Shown: piece after piece, positions 18,131 to 27,401 of the stretch
Numbering within the stretch: position 1 is the first letter of the stretch
Layout: each line of letters begins with the position of its first letter
From: Vibrionales bacterium SWAT-3
GTDB lineage: Bacteria; Pseudomonadota; Gammaproteobacteria; Enterobacterales; Vibrionaceae
DNA length: 58,688 bases
Reading direction: 5' to 3'
NCBI GenBank assembly: GCA_000169995.1
Contig: AAZW01000029.1
Span: forward strand, 1 to 58,688
Notes under the pieces: model-generated
The model's input: only the letters and a program-made list of their open reading frames with translations
Told to the model about the DNA's origin: nothing
The model's database searches: none
Translations under genes and position numbers: made by a program

Positions 18131-20713
18131 TTAAAGACGCTCTTCTAGCCAAGTACGTACAGATTTAAGCGCTTCAGGTAGTGCTTCAACGTCAGTACCG
18201 CCCGCTTGAGCCATATCTGGACGACCGCCACCTTTACCGCCAATTTGCTCAGCAACCATCTTAACTAAGTCACCGGCTTTTACTTTGCCGATAAGGTCTT
18301 TAGTTACACCTGCAATCAAGCCAACTTTACCGTCTGCTACGTTAGCGATCAGGATGATACCGCTACCCACTTGGTTTTTAGCGTTATCAACCATAGTACG
18401 TAGGTTCTTGTTGTCTGCACCTTCAATGGCAGCAACCAGTACCTTAGTACCAGAGATTTCTTCTACTTTGCCCATGATGTTTGCGCTTTCTGCTGCAGCC
18501 ATCTTTTCTTTAAGCAGTTGGATTTCTTTCTCTAAAGCTTTTGCTTTCTTAGCTGACTCAGCCAGTTTCTCTTCGTAAGCGTTAGCTTGAGCTTCTACTG
18601 CATCTAGTGCAGCTTCACCCGTTACCGCTTCAATACGACGAATACCCGCAGCAATACCACCTTCAGAAGTGATCTTGAATAGACCAATATCACCTGTGTT
18701 TGAAGCGTGAATACCACCACAAAGCTCAGTAGAGAAATCGCCCATAGACAGAACGCGAACTTCGTCATCGTACTTCTCGCCAAACAGTGCCATTGCACCT
18801 TTTTCTTTCGCTGACTCGATGTCCATGATGTTGGTTTCAATCACGTGGTTCTTACGAACTTGTGCGTTAACCAAACGCTCTACTTCTTTAATCTGTGCCG
18901 GTGTTACCGCTTCAAGGTTAGAGAAATCAAAACGTAGGTTGTCTGGCTTAACCAAAGAACCTTTCTGAGCAACGTGCTCACCAAGCACTTCGCGCAGTGC
19001 AGCATGAAGTAAGTGAGTTGCAGAGTGGTTTAGTGAGATAGCAGCACGACGCTCAGCGTCTACAGTTGCTTCTACTTTATCGCCTTTCGCGAACACACCT
19101 TCAACTAGCTCACCGTGGTGTGCAAATGCGTTACCTAGCTTTTGAGTATCTTCTACCTTGAAAAGGCCTGAAGCTGTTTTCAGAGTACCTGTATCACCAC
19201 ATTGACCGCCTGATTCAGCATAGAATGGCGTCTCTTCAAGGATGATGATTGCTTTATCGCCCGCAGACAGAGAAGCAACCTCTTCGCCTTCAACGAACAG
19301 TGCAGAGATCTCACCAGCACCTTCTGTACCAGTGTAACCACAGAACTCAGTGTTGGTTTCAACTTTGATCGTCGCGTTGTAGTCAGTACCGAATTGGCCG
19401 GCTTCACGTGCACGCTGACGCTGAACTTCCATCGCCTTCTCGAAGCCTGCTTCATCAATAGTGAAGTCACGCTCACGAGCAACATCATTAGTTAAGTCAG
19501 CTGGGAAGCCGTAGGTATCGTAAAGTTTGAATACTGTTTCACCGTCTAGCTCTTTGCCTTCAAGTGCGTCTAGTGCTTCGTTCAGGATAACCATGCCGCG
19601 CTCTAGCGTGCGACCAAAGTTTTCTTCTTCGATACGAAGTACTTTTTCAACTAGCTCTTGTTGCTTCTTAAGCTCTTCAGCTGCAGAACCCATTACTTCA
19701 GCCAGTACACCCACAAGTTTGTGGAAGAATACGCCTTGTGCACCAAGCTTGTTACCGTGACGAACAGCACGACGGATGATACGACGTAGAACGTAACCAC
19801 GACCTTCGTTTGAAGGCATAACGCCATCAGCGATCAGGAATGAACAAGAGCGGATGTGGTCAGCAATAACGCGTAGTGACTGGTTCGATAGGTCTTCGTA
19901 ACCGATCGTTTCAGCTGTTGCTTTGATTAGCTTTTGGAATACATCGATTTCGTAGTTAGAGTGTACGCCTTGCATGATTGCAGAGATACGCTCAATACCC
20001 ATACCTGTATCAACAGCAGGCTTAGGTAGCGGTTCCATTGTGCCGTCTGCGTGACGGTTGAACTGCATGAATACGTTGTTCCAGATCTCGATGAAACGAT
20101 CACCATCTTCTTCAGGAGTGCCAGGACGGCCGCCCCAAATGTGTTCACCGTGATCGTAGAAGATTTCAGTACATGGACCACAAGGACCTGTGTCACCCAT
20201 TGTCCAGAAGTTGTCAGACTCGAACTGTTTACCGCCTTCTTTGTCGCCAATGCGAACGATACGGTCAGCAGGTACACCTACTTTCTTGTTCCAGATATCG
20301 AATGCTTCGTCATCTGTCTCGTATACCGTTACCAATAGACGATCTTTAGGCAGTTGTAGAGTTTCTGTTAGGAATTCCCAAGCAAACGCAATCGCGTCTT
20401 CTTTGAAGTAATCACCAAAGCTGAAGTTACCAAGCATTTCAAAGAATGTGTGGTGACGAGCCGTGAAACCTACGTTTTCAAGGTCATTGTGTTTACCGCC
20501 AGCACGTACACAACGCTGAGCCGTAGTCGCTCGAGTGTAGGCACGCTTCTCGGCGCCTAAGAAACAATCTTTGAATTGGTTCATACCTGCGTTAGTGAAT
20601 AGCAGGGTTGGATCGTTATGTGGAACTAACGATGAACTGTCTACGATTTGGTGTCCTTTGCTCTCAAAGAACTTAAGGAACGCGTTGCGAACCTCATCAG
20701 TGCTCATGTACAT
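18131..20713 (-). CDS. alaS: Alanine-tRNA ligase
   Basis: Class II aminoacyl-tRNA synthetase that charges tRNA-Ala, with an editing domain. At 860 aa it is full length. Order seen: catalytic core (FTNAGMNQFKDCFLGAEKRAYTRATTAQRCVRAGGKHNDLENVG), tRNA recognition domain, editing domain with zinc ligands HSATHLLHAALRE and CGGIHASNTGDIG, and the C-terminal DHHA1-like GGGRPDMAQAGG. ATG at 20713 has AGGAAG six bases upstream; ATG 20707 is an alternative. In many gamma-proteobacteria recX and recA are next upstream. Here several other genes intervene and no recX is seen. Confidence 0.97.
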   Translation of the reverse strand: MYMSTDEVRNAFLKFFESKGHQIVDSSSLVPHNDPTLLFTNAGMNQFKDCFLGAEKRAYTRATTAQRCVRAGGKHNDLENVGFTARHHTFFEMLGNFSFGDYFKEDAIAFAWEFLTETLQLPKDRLLVTVYETDDEAFDIWNKKVGVPADRIVRIGDKEGGKQFESDNFWTMGDTGPCGPCTEIFYDHGEHIWGGRPGTPEEDGDRFIEIWNNVFMQFNRHADGTMEPLPKPAVDTGMGIERISAIMQGVHSNYEIDVFQKLIKATAETIGYEDLSNQSLRVIADHIRSCSFLIADGVMPSNEGRGYVLRRIIRRAVRHGNKLGAQGVFFHKLVGVLAEVMGSAAEELKKQQELVEKVLRIEEENFGRTLERGMVILNEALDALEGKELDGETVFKLYDTYGFPADLTNDVARERDFTIDEAGFEKAMEVQRQRAREAGQFGTDYNATIKVETNTEFCGYTGTEGAGEISALFVEGEEVASLSAGDKAIIILEETPFYAESGGQCGDTGTLKTASGLFKVEDTQKLGNAFAHHGELVEGVFAKGDKVEATVDAERRAAISLNHSATHLLHAALREVLGEHVAQKGSLVKPDNLRFDFSNLEAVTPAQIKEVERLVNAQVRKNHVIETNIMDIESAKEKGAMALFGEKYDDEVRVLSMGDFSTELCGGIHASNTGDIGLFKITSEGGIAAGIRRIEAVTGEAALDAVEAQANAYEEKLAESAKKAKALEKEIQLLKEKMAAAESANIMGKVEEISGTKVLVAAIEGADNKNLRTMVDNAKNQVGSGIILIANVADGKVGLIAGVTKDLIGKVKAGDLVKMVAEQIGGKGGGRPDMAQAGGTDVEALPEALKSVRTWLEERL

Positions 20714-20965
20714 GCAGCTCTTCCTGAAAATAGTCGAGTTAGAATTTTGCCGTATTGTAGATCATGGTTAAGGCTTCGACTAGTTTTCTTGTAGAAAAGA
20801 CGCCCTTGGGTAGGATTTTAGTTGGAATTAGCGAAAATGAAGAATATTCCACTAGGTTGTACCAAGTAGATATGAAGAAAACCGGTGTGATGAATGTTTA
20901 TGGGGGAGGCTTCAATCAACTCTGATAAGTAAGAGAACGCACTGGGTATTACTGATTATGGAAGG

Positions 20966-21454
20966 CTAGCGCTTAGTGCAGATATGATTGAACTCTTCAC
21001 TATTATTGGCAGAGAACAGATAAAGAAAATCACCACCCAATTCAATATCGTATTGAATCGTAAACCCCTTATACAGCGCCTGATTACGATTGATCATGTC
21101 ATTCGGATGTTTATGTCTGAAGTTCACTTCATTAAATACCATCTCTAAATGGTTATCTTGCAATGTGTATTTCCCGACAAACACAACCTCTGCCGTTTCG
21201 ACTACCCCGTTCTGATTCAGAGTTTGAATCCTATCGCTAACAAAAAAATCTTCGTCAGAACTAAACGAGTACAGCATAAATTCATTCAACTCAGAGTAAC
21301 GCTCATACGATGGCGTAACAAAGCCCAAATGTTTGAGGTTACACGCCCACTGGCTCCCTCTTAAAGAGATAGGTTGAATGAGTAATACAATTGTCAGAAT
21401 CAATGCACCTAACGCTGAAATCATGACAAAAATTGCAGGCTTAGATTTTATCAA
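20966..21454 (-). CDS. Membrane-anchored protein of unknown function
   Basis: Unrecognised 162-aa protein. One hydrophobic segment (about residues 8-28, FVMISALGALILTIVLLIQP) anchors it, and the rest is predicted to lie in the periplasm. Two cysteines flank the periplasmic domain (QWACNL near the membrane and HICTKR at the C-terminus) and could form a disulphide. This topology resembles small accessory proteins paired with ToxR-like regulators, and such a regulator is encoded 1.3 kb away on the other strand, but a link is only a guess. No strong Shine-Dalgarno is seen. Confidence 0.65.
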   Translation of the reverse strand: MIKSKPAIFVMISALGALILTIVLLIQPISLRGSQWACNLKHLGFVTPSYERYSELNEFMLYSFSSDEDFFVSDRIQTLNQNGVVETAEVVFVGKYTLQDNHLEMVFNEVNFRHKHPNDMINRNQALYKGFTIQYDIELGGDFLYLFSANNSEEFNHICTKR

Positions 21455-21598
21455 TGCGTGACACCTTGTATCTGATTTAATTCTCTACTTACTTGCCTAT
21501 CATCCACAGCAAGCATCGGAATTATAAGCGTAGACTGAAACCTGCTAAGGTTCAGCAAAATATTGTAATCCATAAAGTTTCGCGTAATTAACGGTGAA

Positions 21599-21625
21599 GC
21601 CTTGGTGCCCAAAATTCACCAAGGC
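21599..21625 (-). terminator. Hairpin downstream of tpx
   Basis: Stem GCCTTGGTG with complement CACCAAGGC around a 9-nt loop, 12 bp past the tpx stop. There is no T-run, so it may be a 3' stability element or a weak terminator. Confidence 0.5.
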
Positions 21626-21637
21626 CTCTCGCTATGA

Positions 21638-22144
21638 TTAAGCTTTTAGAGCTTCAACAATAGCGTTGTAGTTTGGCTCTTCAGTCACTTCCGAAACCAG
21701 TTCGCTATGCAACACTACGTTGTTCGCATCTAGTAGGATAACTGCACGAGCTGACAAGCCAGATAGTGCATGCTCTTCAAACTGTGTACCGAATGCTTTT
21801 AATAGCTCTGGATTTTTGAATACCGATAGCTGCTCCACACCTTCCACACCTTCGCTCTCTTGGTAACGAGCAAGCGCAAATGGTAGATCGGTTGAAACCG
21901 TGTATACATCTACTGACTCTGATTTTAGCTCTGCTAGTTCAGAGATCACCTTAGTACTGCTTGAACATACTGGTGTATCAACGCTTGGGAACAAGTAGAT
22001 CACTTTAAAATCAGCTTGTTTTTCTGAAATCGTTAGTGGTGCTAGCGATACCGATGTCATTGCTGGTGTAGTAAGTACCTCACCTTTTTGTGGGAAGTCA
22101 CCTGCTAGTGCGATTTTATCGCCCATAAATGTCACTGTGTTCAT
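21638..22144 (-). CDS. tpx: Thiol peroxidase (Tpx family), resolving cysteine absent
   Basis: Atypical 2-Cys peroxiredoxin that reduces hydroperoxides with thioredoxin. The peroxidatic site is present in FPSVDTPVCSSSTK. In E. coli Tpx the resolving cysteine lies in the segment after SADLPFA; here that segment reads STDLPFALARYQESEG, with no cysteine. No other cysteine is present in the protein, so it may work as a 1-Cys enzyme with an external thiol. The ATG at 22144 (MNTVTFMGDK) has AGGAA five bases upstream; the frame extends to a TTG at 22159 without support. Product length is 168 aa. Confidence 0.9.
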   Translation of the reverse strand: MNTVTFMGDKIALAGDFPQKGEVLTTPAMTSVSLAPLTISEKQADFKVIYLFPSVDTPVCSSSTKVISELAELKSESVDVYTVSTDLPFALARYQESEGVEGVEQLSVFKNPELLKAFGTQFEEHALSGLSARAVILLDANNVVLHSELVSEVTEEPNYNAIVEALKA

Positions 22145-22307
22145 GTTTATTCCTTTCAATGTAATTCTTAAAATGGCTGTTCTAGCTGACTGTGTTGCTA
22201 TTATCTAAAGACATTCAAATCGAACATCTCTTATCTATATTTCATTCGTAATTTGCACCTGCGAAGTCAGTAACAACGTTTATTACCCCTCGGTGCAAAT
22301 TCAACGC

Positions 22308-22586
22308 TTAGGCAGCTTCGATTACTTTTCGTATTTGATTGAGGATAGGAACCGCATCGTCGAAACCAACAGAAAGAGAGAAATCAATTTCTTGATCAAT
22401 ATGCTGCTGAGCAACCTTGAGTAAGGTCACCTTGTCGCAGCGTTCAAGGCTCTTCTCTTTATCGGCAAAAATCTTAGTAAGAGACTGAACAACATCCAGT
22501 TGAAAGGACTCTATGGAAGTGACGTCCTTATACTGTTGCAACAGCTGATTCACCGATTGAGAGTTTTTCTGTTTAATTTCTGGCAT
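22308..22586 (-). CDS. Small hypothetical protein
   Basis: Unrecognised soluble protein of 92 aa, largely helical by composition (SVNQLLQQYKDVTSIESFQLDVVQSLTKIF). No signal peptide or membrane segment is present. A TTAGG lies just before the ATG. It is separated by 163 bp from tpx downstream and faces the divergent ToxR-like gene, so it may share regulation with either. Codon use looks like the neighbours, so it is probably a real backbone gene. Confidence 0.6.
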   Translation of the reverse strand: MPEIKQKNSQSVNQLLQQYKDVTSIESFQLDVVQSLTKIFADKEKSLERCDKVTLLKVAQQHIDQEIDFSLSVGFDDAVPILNQIRKVIEAA

Positions 22587-22816
22587 CCTAATTGCCTTTA
22601 AAACAACGATTAGAAGTCAAGCTATTACCCAAGCTCGAGGCGGCATTACGTTAGCAACCAGCCATCGCTTCCACCACAAACCATTGCCAAACAAAAACAT
22701 AACCACATAGCTAAATGTAATCTTTATATAACCAATGAGATTTTACAGTTACAGACAGCCCTCCTATGCTTAAAGTACCGCCCGCCAAAATGAACTTCAT
22801 TTAAATTACTAAGCCC

Positions 22817-23704
22817 ATGAATCAAATGCGTAATATCACCGATTCCGTCACTATTGATATTGAGATAAGGACACTGACTCACCATCCAGCGGATATCACG
22901 GTCAGCATGCGCCCTCTACCGTTCAAGGTTCTGTTGTACTTGTTAAAGCACCAAGATAGATGCGTTTCACGAGAGGAGTTGTTTGAAGAGTGTTGGCAAG
23001 GTGTATTGGTTACCGATCAGTCCCTAACCAACACCATTAGTTATATTCGTAAAGTATTCAAAAATTTAGATACTAATGAGTTAGAGCTCAAAACAATCAG
23101 TAAGCAAGGTTACTTATTGGTGATTTCACCAAAGCAACAAACTCTGAAGGTTGAAGAAATTAAGCCGTTCGCTGAGGCAGAAGTGCAACTTGAATTGTCG
23201 GATGCTGGCACTGGCATTGATGAAGAAAAAATAAAACCAGATTTACAGCAACCAGTCAGTAATCAAAAAACGAAATCCAAGTTTCCTCGTCAATTTACGT
23301 TAAATTTATGTGCCCTGTGGCTTGGCATCATATTAGTCGCCTACTACTCCATTCATTACAACAAAGAGCAAGCGCCATTTTTAGATAAAGACAACTATCA
23401 GTCCTACCCGTTTGGTAGCGCCACGCTTTATGTTCATGACCAATCAAATACAATCACTGAGCCAGAAATGACCTCATACATCAATAACCTCGAGCTATCG
23501 CAGTGCAATGTAAAAAGTATCTACATTCGCATCACTAATTCAGCTTTCCGAGACAACATCATTTCAATGTATGCTTTTGTTTTTACCAACAATCGAAAGA
23601 GTCAAAATATCTTCAAACAGAAGCTAGACGGCCTCAATATTTACCCATCCATTATTACTCCCTTACTGGAGTCCTTTTACTGTAAAGGCAAACCACAGCA
23701 ATAA
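22817..23704 (+). CDS. ToxR-like membrane-anchored winged-helix regulator
   Basis: Transcription regulator of 295 aa built like ToxR/CadC. The N-terminal OmpR-type winged helix includes LLKHQDRCVSREELFEECWQGVLVTDQSLTNTISYIRKVF and ends TISKQGYLLVI. A charged, Pro/Gln-rich linker follows to about residue 155, then a single transmembrane helix (LCALWLGIILVAYYSI) and a periplasmic domain of about 120 residues. That domain has two cysteines (SQCNVK, FYCKGK), which could form a disulphide as in ToxR. The signal sensed and the target genes are unknown. It occupies the place between recA and alaS where recX is often found. Confidence 0.82.
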   Translation: MNQMRNITDSVTIDIEIRTLTHHPADITVSMRPLPFKVLLYLLKHQDRCVSREELFEECWQGVLVTDQSLTNTISYIRKVFKNLDTNELELKTISKQGYLLVISPKQQTLKVEEIKPFAEAEVQLELSDAGTGIDEEKIKPDLQQPVSNQKTKSKFPRQFTLNLCALWLGIILVAYYSIHYNKEQAPFLDKDNYQSYPFGSATLYVHDQSNTITEPEMTSYINNLELSQCNVKSIYIRITNSAFRDNIISMYAFVFTNNRKSQNIFKQKLDGLNIYPSIITPLLESFYCKGKPQQ

Positions 23705-23808
23705 ATGATCTTGTCGCTCAAGAAATCAGTGGCTTAACTTTGAGGGGGTTGCAGATAGCGAATGCCGAAATGAGAAACTGAGGAAGTGCGGCGAATGTGT
23801 CAGCCAAT

Positions 23809-23835
23809 AAAAAAACCCCGCATACAATGCGAGGC
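23809..23835 (-). terminator. Terminator of native recA
   Basis: On the minus strand GCCTCGCAT, loop TGT, ATGCGGGG is followed by seven T residues, about 30 bp after the native recA stop codon. Confidence 0.92.
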
Positions 23836-23867
23836 TTCAAGTTCTTAGCTAAGAGTAACGATTTAGA

Positions 23868-24719
23868 TTAAAACTCTTCGTTCTCTTCTTCTTTCTCTGC
23901 TTCTTTCTCTTCTAAAACAGCAGGAGTCAGTAGTAGCTCACGAAGTTTAGTATCTAGCTCTAGAGCGATCTCTGGGTTTTCACGTAGGAACTTACAAGAG
24001 TTCGATTTACCTTGACCGATCTTATCGCCTTTGTAGCTGTACCAAGCGCCTGCTTTATCAACTAGCTTGTTCTTAACACCTAGGTCAATCAGCTCACCTT
24101 CACGGTTAAAGCCTTGGCCGTATAGGATTTGAGTTTCAGCTTGTTTAAACGGTGCAGCAATCTTGTTCTTAACAACCTTAATGCGCGTTTCGTTACCAAC
24201 GATCTCGTCACCTTCTTTGATAGAACCAGTACGGCGAATATCAAGACGAACAGATGCGTAGAACTTAAGTGCGTTACCACCAGTTGTTGTTTCTGGGTTA
24301 CCAAACATTACACCAATCTTCATACGGATTTGGTTAATGAAGATACACATACAGTTAGACTGCTTAAGGTTACCAGTCAGCTTACGCATTGCTTGAGAAA
24401 GCATACGAGCTTGAAGACCCATGTGGCTGTCGCCCATTTCGCCTTCGATTTCAGCTTTTGGTGTTAGTGCTGCTACTGAGTCGACAACCAATACGTCGAT
24501 AGCACCAGAACGCGCTAGAGCATCACAGATCTCTAGAGCTTGTTCACCAGTATCTGGTTGAGAAACAAGAAGTGCATCGATATCAACACCAAGCTTTTGA
24601 GCGTAAATAGGGTCTAGTGCGTGCTCAGCATCAACGAAAGCACAGGTTTTACCTACTTTTTGTGCTGCAGCGATCAGCTCAAGTGTTAGCGTTGTTTTAC
24701 CTGAAGATTCTGGACCGTA
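23868..24719 (-). pseudogene. recA: Native recA, 3' part (codons 64 onward), cut off by the island
   Basis: This fragment encodes the RecA core from YGPESSGKTTLTLEL (Walker A) to the acidic C-terminus. It has no start of its own: upstream in frame there is a stop (TAA) inside the island, and the first internal ATG is at 24491 (MVVDSVAAL). Joined to the 5' fragment at 47,909-48,099, with one copy of the shared TA removed, it gives exactly 347 codons including stop. So the host gene was intact before insertion and would be restored by precise excision. It retains its terminator. Sequence differs from the island recA at scattered sites and clearly at the C-terminus. Confidence 0.95.
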
Positions 24720-24727
24720 GATTAATG

Positions 24728-24764
24728 TTAAACTAGATCTTAATTATAAAAGTGGTTCATGTCG
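24728..24764. repeat. Left-end inverted repeat of the island
   Basis: Two blocks, TTAAACTAGATCTTA (24,728-24,742) and GGTTCATGTCG (24,754-24,764), recur in inverted orientation at the right end as TTAAAGTAAATCTTA and GGTTCGTGTTG (13/15 and 9/11 matches). Spacing between blocks is 11 bp here and 4 bp at the right end. They are candidate recombinase-binding sites. Confidence 0.6.
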
Positions 24765-24881
24765 TTAGACATCATAAAAAGCACTGAAGGGTTGATCAAT
24801 GTATATTTATGCATTCTGATAATAAAGCGAACTTTAACAGAGTCCAACAAGGTAACAGCTCTTAGATAGAGGAGTTGCTCA

Positions 24882-26066
24882 TCACTCAATTATCTTCATG
24901 AAGTAATCTTTTAATCCCAACTTAAATTCACGTGTAGACCTAGCACCATTTTTAAACAGCCTGCCATTGGAATCTAGCTGCATAACATCACAGTTCTTCC
25001 AGTGCTCCGCTTGCTTTCCGTAATCAAGCTTACTTAGCTGTTGTCCTGCGTGTGATATTTCATTTAGAGTTCTTCCCTCCAAGACTAGCTCATTAACCAC
25101 TAACGACAAAGCTTGCCAAATCTGAGCCGAAAGTCTGAAGCCACTCCTGTCATGAGGACGGTTTTCATATAGAGGTTCTAGCCATGCTCTAAAAAATGCT
25201 TCGATGTATTGTCTATAAGCCTCTGAATACGTCTGAGAAAAGCTACTTCCATCCTTCAAAGCAATATCATCAGACATCTTAGTACGCTCCTGAACCTTCT
25301 CGCCACAAACAGAGCCGACCAACACTTTGAATAAAATATATTCCGTCGTTAAACATTTGTCTGAGGCTCGTACATGCTTTGTCTGATTAGATACCCCCCC
25401 TAGGTCATCTAGGTTCAGATTTTCACTTAATCGAGACACGATTTTTTGCAGAGGAAATGAATCTATGTTGGCAAATTGTGTTAAGTGGACTTCAGAATGT
25501 CGCCTATTGTGCTTAAAAAACAGCGATCTCACTTCATCTTCACTAAAACCTTTTTCTCTAAAAACAATAGTTAACATCAGCTCTTGAGTTGCTAGAAGTT
25601 GTCGAAAAACACTATTTCTCTTCAGATCACTTGCACTAACCCTAGATGAAAATAACGGTGCTTTTAAGCCCGTTAAGTTTAGGATTGCATTGTATGTCAA
25701 TAAGTTACCAATTACGAAGGCGCTAGTTCTCTTGTATTCAATCTCAGTAGTAAGTTTATTATCGCGCACCTCACTGTCTCCACTGACGACAACAGTCAGT
25801 GATAGTGGGAGCCCTAATTCACCAGAAATAACTTCATTTTTAATATCCTCCTGAAGAGCTAATGTTTTTTTCTTGTTAATGGCGTTTTGCGCAGCATTGA
25901 ACAACATCTGTAGCGCTTTGTGAGGCTTACTGATCTCAACGTAACTGCTTAATTCAACTACAGGAATAAAGGTTACGAGAGCTTTTGTTGGCTGACTTCC
26001 ATGGGGAATGAGCCTCCCCTTTAACTTGACCCTAGACAATAAATAAATCTCACTAAGTGAATGCAT
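24882..26066 (-). CDS. Unknown protein, possibly DndB/DGQHR-like
   Basis: 394-aa soluble protein that I cannot firmly name. The stretch ELMLTIVFREKGFSEDEVRSLFFKHNRRHSEVHLTQ resembles the segment of DndB/DGQHR-family proteins where the region after the motif reads as LF..N.....; the defining DGQHR motif itself is not visible. DndB-type proteins act as regulators in some DNA-modification islands. The gene starts at ATG 26066 with no clear Shine-Dalgarno. It diverges from the ParB-like gene across a 37-bp palindrome, so autoregulation of the pair is a reasonable guess. It is the outermost gene of the island on this side. Confidence 0.5.
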   Translation of the reverse strand: MHSLSEIYLLSRVKLKGRLIPHGSQPTKALVTFIPVVELSSYVEISKPHKALQMLFNAAQNAINKKKTLALQEDIKNEVISGELGLPLSLTVVVSGDSEVRDNKLTTEIEYKRTSAFVIGNLLTYNAILNLTGLKAPLFSSRVSASDLKRNSVFRQLLATQELMLTIVFREKGFSEDEVRSLFFKHNRRHSEVHLTQFANIDSFPLQKIVSRLSENLNLDDLGGVSNQTKHVRASDKCLTTEYILFKVLVGSVCGEKVQERTKMSDDIALKDGSSFSQTYSEAYRQYIEAFFRAWLEPLYENRPHDRSGFRLSAQIWQALSLVVNELVLEGRTLNEISHAGQQLSKLDYGKQAEHWKNCDVMQLDSNGRLFKNGARSTREFKLGLKDYFMKIIE

Positions 26067-26086
26067 CTGGCAGTTTAAAGTAAAAA

Positions 26087-26123
26087 TTATGATTGATCAG
26101 ACAATGCGTCTGATCAATCATAA
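26087..26123. promoter_or_regulatory. 37-bp palindrome, candidate operator
   Basis: Two perfect 16-bp arms, TTATGATTGATCAGAC and its complement, flank a 5-bp centre (AATGC). It lies between two divergent genes, 20 bp from the start of one and 43 bp from the other. Position and symmetry fit an operator for a dimeric repressor. A recombination or partition site is also possible because one neighbour is ParB-like. Confidence 0.75.
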
Positions 26124-26166
26124 GATCAAGAGTTAGATAGCGTCGTAAGTTTTTAAGGAGTCGCAG

Positions 26167-27399
26167 ATGCGCAAACAAACAAATATCGAACTTCAAGCTG
26201 AAGAGTTTGGCAGTGAGTCTTTGCAAGAGTCCATCGTAAACAAGCTGGTTGATCGTTATGAGGAAACAGAGAGTAATAGTTACCTTGCAAGCTCTAAGAA
26301 TCTTTTAGCAACCGCGACTACGCTTTTGTCGTCAGAAAATGTTGAAGATATTTTTAAGGCCAAAGCAAAGTATTACTCGGGCATTCGTGCAGTAAAGACA
26401 ACATTAAAGCATGTAACCATTTTTATTAGCCCTGAGCTAGCGAGAGATATGTTACGCTTCTCCAGCCGAGGCATTGTTAATAAAGAAAATAAAAACAGAA
26501 AATTAAGTCGAACCAAGGTAAAAAAATACGCTGAAGCCATGAAAAAAAGTCAATGGTGTCTGACTGGTGAACCCATAATCATTTCTGCGGATGGGGAAAT
26601 TTTGAATGGCCACCACAGACTAGAAGCTGCTTGTGAAGCCAACGTGGGATTTATTGCACCAGTTACTTATAACGTGACAGATGATCTTTCTTTTGCTCAT
26701 ATTGATGTTGGTAATATGCGTTCAAGAGCCCAAGTTCTTGAAATGGCAGGTGTGACGGTAAGTGCAAATGTACTATCTCGTGTTGCTATGTTAGCTAAAG
26801 CATTCGAAATGACTAAGAATCAATTCGCATTCCGTGGTACACAAGGCACATCCTTTCAGCCTGCCGAGATTCTTGCTTATGTTGAAAACAATCAAGAACT
26901 TGCACTATCTGTAGATTTTGTCGCAAAGATCGTAAAACGTCACCGCTTAGAAAGCCAAGCATCAGAAGCAATTTATGCTTTTGCCCACTACCTAATCAAA
27001 AAGAACCTAGAAAATTGCCAGTTTCAAGATCTATCAATAACTCCTGAGGTGTATTTAACACGTGTAATTTCATCCTTAGGATTAGAGTCTGAAGATGACA
27101 TCGAGTATCAGGTGCGCAACTACCTGCAATCGCTAGTCCATGAGTCAACAGGCTACTCACTGCTATGCAAACTGTCTGCAATTTTTAAGGGATGGAATAT
27201 GCACCTAAACATTCCGGTTTCTGGTAACAAAGTAAGTGTTCGACGGGTAGCTCGATATCGTAAAGATAGTGAAGGTGCCAAAATTCCTATGCCATCGGCT
27301 GGAAACATCAACGAGGCATTTACAATTCCGTGTGTCAAAAAAGGCCCGATTCCTCAGAAAATTTTGAAGCAAGCTAACATACAGACAATGAGTAAGTGA
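26167..27399 (+). CDS. ParB/Srx-fold nuclease-like protein
   Basis: 410-aa protein with a central ParB/sulfiredoxin-like domain: RTKVKKYAEAMKKSQW, EPIIISADGEILNGHHRLEAACEANV (the GHHR motif at about residues 156-159 is the expected nucleotide/DNA-contact loop). The C-terminal half is helical with no recognised domain. ParB-like proteins of this kind occur in plasmids, phages and islands and may bind, cleave or regulate DNA. The ATG at 26167 follows a strong AAGGAGT. It overlaps or abuts the next small gene, so the two are translationally coupled. Confidence 0.7.
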   Translation: MRKQTNIELQAEEFGSESLQESIVNKLVDRYEETESNSYLASSKNLLATATTLLSSENVEDIFKAKAKYYSGIRAVKTTLKHVTIFISPELARDMLRFSSRGIVNKENKNRKLSRTKVKKYAEAMKKSQWCLTGEPIIISADGEILNGHHRLEAACEANVGFIAPVTYNVTDDLSFAHIDVGNMRSRAQVLEMAGVTVSANVLSRVAMLAKAFEMTKNQFAFRGTQGTSFQPAEILAYVENNQELALSVDFVAKIVKRHRLESQASEAIYAFAHYLIKKNLENCQFQDLSITPEVYLTRVISSLGLESEDDIEYQVRNYLQSLVHESTGYSLLCKLSAIFKGWNMHLNIPVSGNKVSVRRVARYRKDSEGAKIPMPSAGNINEAFTIPCVKKGPIPQKILKQANIQTMSK

Positions 27400-27401
27400 A
27401 A

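Noticed and set aside
24089..24467. Open frames antisense or out of frame within the recA fragment
   Set aside because: They are shadows of the conserved RecA coding frame.
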